A stretch of DNA of 5,259 bases. It comes from Solirubrobacteraceae bacterium (GTDB lineage: Bacteria > Actinomycetota > Thermoleophilia > Solirubrobacterales > Solirubrobacteraceae). The position numbers and the translations under genes are program-made. The notes under the pieces are model-generated. The model saw only the letters and a list, made by a program, of their open reading frames with translations. It had not been told where the DNA came from and ran no database searches. The first letter of the stretch is position 1, and the number at the start of each line of letters is the position of its first letter. The stretch is taken from NCBI GenBank assembly GCA_030149625.1, contig JASLHP010000103.1:1-5259 (forward strand), in the 5' to 3' direction. This document shows positions 1 through 4,645 of this stretch, piece after piece.

Positions 1-39
1 CCGGTCGGACGCAGGCTCGTACCCACCCGACCGGTGGGT
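1..39 (+). promoter_or_regulatory. Leader with two mutually exclusive hairpins
   Basis: CCGGTCGG at 1-8 is the exact reverse complement of CCGACCGG at 27-34. ACCCACC at 21-27 is the exact reverse complement of GGTGGGT at 33-39, with a 5-nt loop. The two stems share bases 27 and 33-34, so only one can form at a time. The second stem also covers the GTG at 34, an alternative start of the downstream gene. No T-run follows, so it does not look like an ordinary intrinsic terminator. It could be a leader switch, the 3' end of an upstream transcript, or chance pairing in GC-rich DNA. The window starts here, so the upstream context is unknown. Confidence 0.3.
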
Positions 40-50
40 GGTTCCGCTCG

Positions 51-56
51 AAGGAG
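51..56 (+). promoter_or_regulatory. Ribosome binding site deciding a TTG start
   Basis: AAGGAG at 51-56 lies 10 nt before a TTG codon at 67 in the frame of the secreted protein. The other in-frame candidate, GTG at 34, has no purine-rich stretch upstream and would place this Shine-Dalgarno sequence inside the coding region. A start at 67 also shortens the region before the basic and hydrophobic parts of the signal peptide to a usual length. I therefore prefer 67. The frame stays open to base 1, so an upstream start cannot be formally excluded. Confidence 0.55.
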
Positions 57-66
57 TCTTGAGGTC

Positions 67-1671
67 TTGGCGAGCACAGGCGCGCACAAGCGATTGCGAA
101 GTGTCACGCACGGAGTGAGGCTCACCGCCGTCATCGCCGTCGCGGCGCTGCTGTGCGTGCTCGCTTGCACTCCGCTGCCCGCCACGGCAGCGAACCCGGG
201 TGGTACGCAGGCCGCCAGCGGCACGACGACGAGCAAGGGCGGCGGCGCGAGCACCACGACCAAGACGCAGGCCTCCTCGCCGCATGTCACGAGCGTGCGC
301 ATCCAGAGCGTCGCCTGTGTGCCCGCCGCGCACTGCAGCGGCAACCCTCACCAGGTGTCCGCGCGCGGCGAGCTGCTGCTCGGCGGCGTAGGGCTCGCCC
401 CCGGCATGCTCGTCGCGTTCCCGAGAGCGCCCGGCGCCCACATCTCGAGCGTCTCGCTGGCGACGCAGCCTGCGGCTCACCTGCGCTACGCGATCCCCGG
501 CAAGCCGAGCGCCGGCCTGCTCGTGACCGTGCCCAAGAACGCCCACTCGGGGCACCTCATGATCCTGCTGAGCGGCAAGCGTTACACGAGCTCCTACGGC
601 CCTATATACGTTTACGATCACGCGCTGCATCCGCCGCCGGCCCCCAAAGTCCAGCCGCCAGTCGCCAGCGGCGCGGTCGGCGCGAGCCCATTCGAAGGCC
701 AGGGCATGTGGATCTGGTATCTGAGCAAATCCGACGGCGGCTCGATCGCCGCGATCGCCGCGCAGGCACACGCGGCGGGCGTGACGACGCTGTTCGTCAA
801 GAGCTCCGACGGCTCCACCAACTATTGGAGCCAGTTCTCTCCGCAGCTGGTCGCGGAACTTCACGCCAACGGGCTCAAAGTGTGCGCCTGGCAATTCGTC
901 TACGGCAGCGAACCTGTCGGCGAGGCGGCGCTCGGCGCGGACGCGGTCGCCGACGGCGCCGACTGCCTGGTGATCGACGCGGAGGGCCAGTACGAAGGCC
1001 ACTATGCAGCCGCGCAGACCTACATCGACGACCTGCGTGCGAAGATCGGAGCCGAGTACCCGCTTGGGCTCGCGTCGTTCCCGTACGTCTACGATCACCC
1101 CTCCTTTCCCTATTCGGTGTTCCTCGGCCCCGGGGGCGCGCAGTACAACGCGCCGCAGATGTACTGGAAAGACATCGGCCAGTCGGTCGACACGGTCTAC
1201 GCCAACACGTACATCGCCAACCGCATCTACGGCCGCCCGATCTTCCCGCTCGGGCAGACATACGGCGGCGTGTCGGCCGCCGAACTGCTGCGCTTCCGCG
1301 CCGAGGCCGTCGACTACGGCTCGCCCGGCGTGTCGTTCTGGGACTGGCAGGAAAGCGGTTCGAGCGACTGGGCCACGCTCGCCGCGCCGCTGACGCCGCT
1401 CACCAGCGTCACGCCCAACACCGGCTATCCCGAATTGAGCAAGGGCAACAAGGGCGACGACGTGCTGTGGATGCAGGAGCATCTCGCCAGCGCGATCGCC
1501 ACCCAGGAAACGACCGGCCTGTTCGGCGCACAGACGCTCGCCAACGTCGAGGCGTTCCAGACCGCGCACGCGATCGCCGCGACCGGCGTGGTCGAAGCGG
1601 CCACGTGGACGGCGCTGCTCGCGCTGGCCCCCGTCGCGGTCGACTGGACGGGGAGTGGGCCAAGCGACTGA
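67..1671 (+). CDS. Secreted glycoside-hydrolase-like protein with C-terminal peptidoglycan-binding domain
   Basis: The product has 534 residues from the TTG start at 67, or 545 from GTG 34. An N-terminal signal is visible: basic residues around 8-11, a hydrophobic core at about 18-34, and an A-T-A/A cleavage site near 41. A cysteine at 34 in VLAC is a weak lipobox-like alternative. A Gly/Ser/Thr-rich stretch (43-72) leads to a beta-rich Ig/IPT-like region (74-184) with a possible disulfide C84-C90, then a proline-rich linker (188-199). Residues 213-435 look like a (beta/alpha)8 glycoside-hydrolase-type domain. Strand-like segments are MWIWYL, TTLFVKSSDG, KVCAWQFVYG, CLVIDAEG, PLGLASFP and GVSFWDWQ. 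The acidic pair D304/E306 sits at a strand end, as in GH25-type lysozymes. Residues 457-518 match the PG_binding_1 pattern (GNKGDDVLWMQ, TGLFGAQT, AFQTAH, ATW). I infer a cell-wall-located muramidase-like or wall-binding protein. Enzymatic activity is unproven, and no neighbour points to a pathway. Confidence 0.85.
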   Translation: MASTGAHKRLRSVTHGVRLTAVIAVAALLCVLACTPLPATAANPGGTQAASGTTTSKGGGASTTTKTQASSPHVTSVRIQSVACVPAAHCSGNPHQVSARGELLLGGVGLAPGMLVAFPRAPGAHISSVSLATQPAAHLRYAIPGKPSAGLLVTVPKNAHSGHLMILLSGKRYTSSYGPIYVYDHALHPPPAPKVQPPVASGAVGASPFEGQGMWIWYLSKSDGGSIAAIAAQAHAAGVTTLFVKSSDGSTNYWSQFSPQLVAELHANGLKVCAWQFVYGSEPVGEAALGADAVADGADCLVIDAEGQYEGHYAAAQTYIDDLRAKIGAEYPLGLASFPYVYDHPSFPYSVFLGPGGAQYNAPQMYWKDIGQSVDTVYANTYIANRIYGRPIFPLGQTYGGVSAAELLRFRAEAVDYGSPGVSFWDWQESGSSDWATLAAPLTPLTSVTPNTGYPELSKGNKGDDVLWMQEHLASAIATQETTGLFGAQTLANVEAFQTAHAIAATGVVEAATWTALLALAPVAVDWTGSGPSD

Positions 1672-1737
1672 CGGCCCGCGGCGCCGGGTTGCATCTATCT
1701 TTTCCGGGTCGGGCGATACCGTCGCGCGCTCCCGCTC

Positions 1738-1914
1738 ATGCCACCGACGGTCGACCCATTCGCAGAGACTCAGCCCACGTGCGGATCGCGGCTGCGGCGG
1801 CTGCTGTTCGGCAGCGGGCCCCGATACGCGCCCAAGCGCTACACCAAGATCGCCGCGCTCATAGGGTCGTCGCCTGGATGGATCCGCACGCGCACAGCAT
1901 CACGGGACGCGTAA
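1738..1914 (+). CDS. Hypothetical 58-residue frame, possible gene remnant
   Basis: An ATG at 1738 opens a 58-codon frame ending at TAA 1912-1914. Third positions are largely G or C in its first 40 codons. It encodes a basic segment (SRLRRLLFG, then RYAPKRYTKIAALIG) that reads like protein rather than random GC-rich translation. No convincing ribosome binding site precedes it. It overlaps the next small frame (1878-2177) by 37 nt in a different phase. Together they could be one small gene broken by a frameshift near 1870-1900. I do not recognise either part, and this may be non-coding. Confidence 0.2.
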   Translation: MPPTVDPFAETQPTCGSRLRRLLFGSGPRYAPKRYTKIAALIGSSPGWIRTRTASRDA

Positions 1915-2177
1915 TCGTCGGATCGCTGTTCCTCCTGCCGCCCGCGCTCATCGAGTCCTGGTACAAGAGGAGACACCGTCGCCCCGACGAGCGGCTGTTC
2001 ACGCTCACGGCCGACGAGCCGAGGCTCGCGCGCATTCGGACCGCGGTGCCCGCCATCCGAGCCACCCCGCGAACCAGCGAGGCCGGCCCGAAGGCCGGCC
2101 CTGAACCCTTCGGAGACGCTTGTCAGCGCCATCACCCGTCTGACGTGCGAGAGCCAAGCGAGGCAAGGACGCAGTGA
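1878..2177 (+). CDS. Hypothetical 99-residue protein with one membrane segment
   Basis: ATG 1878 to TGA 2175-2177 encodes 99 residues. Residues 12-25 (VIVGSLFLLPPALI) form a hydrophobic stretch followed by KRRHRR, which resembles a single membrane anchor with a cytoplasmic basic flank. Third positions are G/C-rich over roughly the first 60 codons. The remainder is low quality: it runs through a perfect GC hairpin (2081-2100) and one arm of a long inverted repeat (2137-2164). The ribosome binding site is weak (AGGG about 11 nt upstream). It could be a small membrane protein, the 3' part of a frameshifted gene that began near 1738, or a chance frame. No homologue is recognised. Confidence 0.3.
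   Translation: MDPHAHSITGRVIVGSLFLLPPALIESWYKRRHRRPDERLFTLTADEPRLARIRTAVPAIRATPRTSEAGPKAGPEPFGDACQRHHPSDVREPSEARTQ
2081..2100. terminator. Perfect GC hairpin, candidate bidirectional terminator
   Basis: GGCCGGCC at 2081-2088 pairs perfectly with GGCCGGCC at 2093-2100 around a 4-nt CGAA loop. It lies between the end of the + strand secreted-protein gene and the end of the - strand thiolase gene, where terminators for both directions are expected. Neither side has a T-run. High-GC actinobacteria often use hairpins without a U-tract, so this remains only a candidate. If it terminates + strand transcripts, the 1878-2177 frame would be cut short. Confidence 0.4.
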
Positions 2178-2243
2178 GCGCCGTGTGCTCCGCACACAAG
2201 CGATCGAGGACGCAGCCTCGCGCCGGCTATCGCACGTCAGACG
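2137..2243. repeat. Long imperfect inverted repeat across the thiolase stop codon
   Basis: CGTCTGACGTGCGA at 2137-2150 is the exact reverse complement of 2230-2243. Pairing then continues past one mismatch (2151/2229), through four more pairs (AGCC 2152-2155), across a 2/3-nt internal loop, and through GCGAGGC at 2158-2164 with 2215-2221. This gives 25 pairs in arms of 28 and 29 nt around a 50-nt spacer. The spacer holds a small hairpin (GTGTGC 2183-2188 with GCACAC 2192-2197, loop TCC). The right arm includes the thiolase TGA stop (2237-2239) and the last coding bases. Partly overlapping direct repeats (AGGACGCAG at 2166-2174 and 2207-2215) lie inside. It may be a 3'-end RNA structure or terminator for the thiolase mRNA, or a local inverted duplication. 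Confidence 0.6.
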
Positions 2244-3409
2244 CGCTGGATCAGCGTGCCCGTCCCGAGCCCGCCGCCACAGCACATCGTCACGAAACCG
2301 ATCTCCTTGTCGGAGCGCTCGAGCTCGTGCAGGAGCGTCGTGATCAGCCGCGCGCCGGTCGAGCCGAGCGGGTGGCCGAGCGCCATCGCGCCGCCGTTGA
2401 CGTTCACGCGATCCATGTCGGGCGAGAGCTCGCGCCGCCACGCGGCGACGACGGGCGCGAACGCCTCGTTGATCTCGATCAGGTCGATGTCGCCGATCCG
2501 CATGCCGTTGCGCTCGAGGATCTTGCGCGTCGCGGGGATCGGGCCCTCCAGCATTTTCACCGGGTCGCAGCCGACGGTCGTCTGGTCGACGATCCGCGCG
2601 CGCGGCCTCAGGCCGAGCTGCTTGGCCTTCTCCGCCGACATCAGCAGTACCGCGGCTGCGCCGTCTGAGATCTGCGACGCGTTGCCCGCCGTGATCTTGC
2701 CGTCCTCCTTGAACGCCGGCTTCAGCTGCGAGAGCGCCTCGAGGCTCGTTTCGGGGCGAATGCCCTGGTCGGTCACGTAGGTGTCGCCGCCGACCGTCAT
2801 CGGCACGATCTCGCGCTCGAAGCGGCCCTCCTCCGTCGCCTGGTGGGCGAGGCGGTGCGAGCGCACTGCCAGCTCGTCCAGCTCCGAGCGAGGGATCTCC
2901 CACTGGTCGGCGATCATCTCGGCGCCCAGTCCTTGACCGACGATGTTGTGCTTGGCCAGCAGCTCCGGCGGGAACGCCATGCCGAACTCGCCCTGCGTCT
3001 GCGCCACCGCGGAGAACGGCAGGTGGCCCATGTGCTCGACGCCCGAGCCGATCATCGCGTCGTGCACGCCGGCAGCGATCAGGCCGGCGGCGAAGTTGAC
3101 GGCCTGCTGGGCGGAGCCGCACTGGCGATCGACGGTCGTCCCCGGTGTCTCGATCGGCAGGCCCTCCTGCAGCCAGGCGTTGCGCGCGACGTTCAGGCCC
3201 TGCTCGCCGAACTGCGACACGCAGCCCGCGATCACGTCTTCGACCTGCGCCGCGTCGATGCCCGCGCGCTTGATCGTCTCGGTGTAGACGGCGCCGAGAA
3301 GCTCGTTCGGGTGGGTGTCCTTGTAGTAGCCCTTTTCCTTGTGTCCGCGGCCGATCGGCGTGCGCACGGCCTCGACGATCACGACTTCGCGGCCCTCTGG
3401 TTGCCTCAT
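2237..3409 (-). CDS. Thiolase (acetyl-CoA C-acyltransferase family)
   Basis: This 390-residue product is the usual length for a thiolase. It catalyses CoA-dependent cleavage of 3-ketoacyl-CoA to acetyl-CoA (or propionyl-CoA) and a shortened acyl-CoA, or the reverse condensation, in the cytosol. All signatures are present: the opening IVEAVRTPIGRG, the nucleophile C97 in VDRQCGSAQQA, TAGNASQISDGAA (240-252), NEAF at 314-317, GGAMALGHPLGSTG with H346, and the second catalytic cysteine C376 in MCCGGGLGTG. The start is ATG 3407-3409, chosen for its AGGAGG nine bases upstream; a longer frame from TTG 3496 would begin inside the probable promoter. The GCVSQFGEQ segment (62-70) recalls actinobacterial FadA5-like side-chain thiolases, but the substrate is not determined by this. 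It is divergent from a 3-hydroxyacyl-CoA dehydrogenase, the preceding enzyme of beta-oxidation. Its stop codon lies in a long inverted repeat. Confidence 0.95.
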   Translation of the reverse strand: MRQPEGREVVIVEAVRTPIGRGHKEKGYYKDTHPNELLGAVYTETIKRAGIDAAQVEDVIAGCVSQFGEQGLNVARNAWLQEGLPIETPGTTVDRQCGSAQQAVNFAAGLIAAGVHDAMIGSGVEHMGHLPFSAVAQTQGEFGMAFPPELLAKHNIVGQGLGAEMIADQWEIPRSELDELAVRSHRLAHQATEEGRFEREIVPMTVGGDTYVTDQGIRPETSLEALSQLKPAFKEDGKITAGNASQISDGAAAVLLMSAEKAKQLGLRPRARIVDQTTVGCDPVKMLEGPIPATRKILERNGMRIGDIDLIEINEAFAPVVAAWRRELSPDMDRVNVNGGAMALGHPLGSTGARLITTLLHELERSDKEIGFVTMCCGGGLGTGTLIQRV

Positions 3410-3418
3410 GTCTGCAGT

Positions 3419-3424
3419 CCTCCT
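3419..3424 (-). promoter_or_regulatory. Consensus ribosome binding site of the thiolase
   Basis: Read on the - strand, AGGAGG occupies 3424 down to 3419, nine nucleotides before the ATG at 3409. This full consensus match fixes the thiolase start and argues against the in-frame TTG at 3496. Confidence 0.85.
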
Positions 3425-3495
3425 AAGGAGTGTTCGCCACGGCGCTCCCGCTAGCAAGCCGCGCCTGAATAAGATGCCCGGGTCCTGCACCCCCA

Positions 3496-3526
3496 ATTCT
3501 ACCGCGCCTACCGATTGACTGGTCAG
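3496..3526 (-). promoter_or_regulatory. Candidate promoter of the thiolase
   Basis: On the - strand, TAGAAT (3501-3496) differs from the TATAAT -10 consensus at one base. CTGACC (3526-3521) is a possible -35 (4 of 6 matches to TTGACA) with a 19-nt spacer, slightly long. Transcription would begin near 3489 and leave an untranslated leader of about 80 nt before ATG 3409. The -35 lies inside the 3516-3529 palindrome, which is the arrangement expected for repression by a bound dimer. Confidence 0.45.
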
Positions 3527-3529
3527 TCA
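3516..3529. promoter_or_regulatory. TetR-type operator candidate shared by divergent genes
   Basis: TGACTG-GT-CAGTCA is a dyad with perfect 6-bp arms and a 2-bp centre. It lies in the 160-bp divergent gap, 41 bp from the dehydrogenase start and about 107 bp from the thiolase start. TGAC/GTCA palindromes of this size are typical of TetR-family repressors, several of which control fatty-acid or acyl-CoA genes. It overlaps the thiolase -35 candidate and also a TTGACT (3515-3520) that could be a -35 for the + strand gene, though no good + strand -10 is visible. The regulator itself is not in the window. Confidence 0.5.
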
Positions 3530-3558
3530 GCCAGGGCGTGTCCGCCCCTGAAAAGCGC

Positions 3559-3565
3559 AAAGGAG
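3559..3565 (+). promoter_or_regulatory. Ribosome binding site of the dehydrogenase
   Basis: AAAGGAG at 3559-3565 precedes GTG 3570 by four nucleotides. The spacing is short but usable. The predicted N-terminus, MSKRLAIAGSG, begins directly with the first strand of a Rossmann fold, which supports this start. Confidence 0.65.
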
Positions 3566-3569
3566 AACC

Positions 3570-4364
3570 GTGAGCAAACGCCTCGCGATAGCCGGCAGCG
3601 GCGCCATCGCCTGCGGTCTGGCGGCCACAGCCGCCCATCATGGCCCCGTGCTGCTGCTGGCCCGGTCGGAGACTTCGGCCGGTCGCGCACGCGCGACCGT
3701 CGAGAAGACCCTGAGCAGACTCGAGGCGGAGGTCGACCCCGAGCACGTCGAAATCGTCACCGACATCGCTGCGCTCGAGCAGGCCACGTTCGTCGTCGAG
3801 GCCGTGATCGAGGAGCACGACGCCAAGGCCGCCCTGCTCACGGAGTTGAACGCGGCTCTCGATCCGGACGCGATCCTCGCGACCACCACCTCGTCGCTGT
3901 CGATCGAGCGTCTCGCGCAAGAGAGCAGCCGGCCACAGAACTTCGTCGGGCTGCACGTCTTCAACCCGGTTACGCGGATGGAGCTCGTCGAGCTGATCTT
4001 CCCGACGAGCGCCAGCGAGCGCACCCGCGCGCGCGCGCTCGAGCTGTGTGAGAAACTCGAGAAGACCCCGGTCGAGGTTCCCGACGTGCCCGGCTTCGTC
4101 GTCAATCGGCTGCTGTTCCCGTACCTGTTCAGCGCGGTGCGTCTCGTCGAACAGACAGGCATGGACCCGGCTGACGTCGACACCTGCATGAAGCTCGGCG
4201 CCGGCCACCCCATGGGCCCGCTCGCGCTGCTCGACCTCGTCGGCCTCGACGTATCCAAGGCGATCGGCGAGACGATCGGCGAGACGGTGCCGGCGCGTGT
4301 CGAGCAGCTCGTCGCCGAAGGCGCCCTGGGGCGCAAGAGCGGACGCGGAATCCACGCCTACTGA
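3570..4364 (+). CDS. 3-hydroxyacyl-CoA dehydrogenase, compact and probably NADP-preferring
   Basis: This 264-residue protein interconverts (S)-3-hydroxyacyl-CoA and 3-ketoacyl-CoA, the step before thiolysis. An N-terminal Rossmann domain opens with AIAGSGAIACGLA (6-18), followed by the EA..E....K motif near 77-86. Catalytic residues fit the family: a serine in TTTSSLSI (108-109), H129 in GLHVFNP, E141 in MELVEL, and N179 in PGFVVNR. The C-terminal helical domain (from about 172) has KLGAGHPMGPLALLDLVGLD and ends GRKSGRG. It is somewhat shorter than the usual stand-alone members (about 280-290), mainly from a shorter loop after GLD. After the second strand (VLLLARS) an Arg-Ser replaces the usual acidic residue that binds the NAD ribose, and the glycine motif reads GxGxxA, both of which suggest NADP(H). 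It is divergent from the thiolase and shares an operator candidate with it. It could serve degradation or a reductive, butyryl/PHB-like direction. Confidence 0.92.
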   Translation: MSKRLAIAGSGAIACGLAATAAHHGPVLLLARSETSAGRARATVEKTLSRLEAEVDPEHVEIVTDIAALEQATFVVEAVIEEHDAKAALLTELNAALDPDAILATTTSSLSIERLAQESSRPQNFVGLHVFNPVTRMELVELIFPTSASERTRARALELCEKLEKTPVEVPDVPGFVVNRLLFPYLFSAVRLVEQTGMDPADVDTCMKLGAGHPMGPLALLDLVGLDVSKAIGETIGETVPARVEQLVAEGALGRKSGRGIHAY

Positions 4365-4493
4365 GGCGCACCCGGCGCCGCATATCGGGCGCGCCCGCGG
4401 CTTCGCGAACGATTCCGCGACCTCAGCGAATATTTAACCGATGTGGCGTGAGACTTTTAGCTGTCGTTGATCAACATCGCGATACTGGTATAC

Positions 4494-4510
4494 GCGACGT
4501 CAATCGTCGC
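4494..4510. terminator. Small perfect hairpin, weak terminator candidate
   Basis: GCGACG at 4494-4499 pairs with CGTCGC at 4505-4510 around a 5-nt TCAAT loop. It lies 130 bp after the dehydrogenase stop and 136 bp after the - strand CBS-protein stop. No T-run follows on either strand. It may be a terminator, the last of three adjacent dyads forming a protein-binding region, or part of a small RNA. Confidence 0.2.
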
Positions 4511-4588
4511 ATCGCACACCCGCCTCCTCCCAGTGCGCACGATCCGGTCCGCTCCCCCCGCGGGCCGGACGTGTTTAAGCGACAGCCC

Positions 4589-4618
4589 GCTGGCCCGAGG
4601 TCCGCGACCAGCCCTCGG
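4589..4618 (-). other. Interleaved stems, possible 3' pseudoknot or terminator
   Basis: GCTGG at 4589-4593 pairs with CCAGC at 4608-4612, and CCGAGG at 4595-4600 pairs with CCTCGG at 4613-4618. The order stem1-stem2-stem1'-stem2' is that of an H-type pseudoknot; otherwise the two stems are competing alternatives. The element begins 28 nt beyond the CBS-protein stop on the - strand, so it would lie in that mRNA's 3' untranslated region. Stems of 5-6 bp arise easily by chance in GC-rich DNA. Confidence 0.25.
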
Positions 4619-4645
4619 CGGGATGTTCGTCCCGGTCCGCCCGCT

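Larger units (their letters stand above)
4365..4645. other. Convergent intergenic region with AT-richer dyad cluster
   Basis: This 281-bp gap separates the 3' ends of two converging genes, and no coding frame here is convincing. A patch at about 4421-4510 is visibly AT-richer than its surroundings. Within it are a perfect palindrome GTTGATCAAC (4466-4475), an imperfect dyad CGCGATAC-TG-GTAT(A)CGCG (4478-4496), and a perfect 6-bp stem GCGACG/CGTCGC with a TCAAT loop (4494-4510). A weak extended -10 (TGGTATACG, 4486-4494) with TTGATC 15 nt upstream could mark a + strand promoter. A weak 5-bp stem (4403-4407 with 4416-4420) follows the dehydrogenase stop. Interleaved stems at 4589-4618 lie just beyond the CBS-protein stop. 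Terminators for both genes are expected here, but none has a T-run. Confidence 0.4.

Noticed and set aside
153..2177. A very long second open frame (674 codons) on the + strand overlapping the secreted-protein gene
   Set aside because: Up to 1671 it is an Arg/Ala/Pro-rich shadow of the real frame, typical of GC-rich DNA without stops. Only its end (from 1878) has any protein-like character, and that is listed separately.
1839..3122. A 427-codon - strand frame overlapping the thiolase
   Set aside because: It is an out-of-phase shadow of the thiolase, rich in Arg and Asp, without family motifs.
2237..3496. A longer thiolase beginning at TTG 3496
   Set aside because: The extra 29 residues do not belong to the family and start within the probable -10 element. 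The ATG at 3409 has a consensus AGGAGG nine bases upstream.
3423..4355. A 310-codon open frame on the - strand opposite the dehydrogenase
   Set aside because: It is antisense to a gene with intact catalytic motifs, and its translation is charged low-complexity sequence with no recognisable domain.
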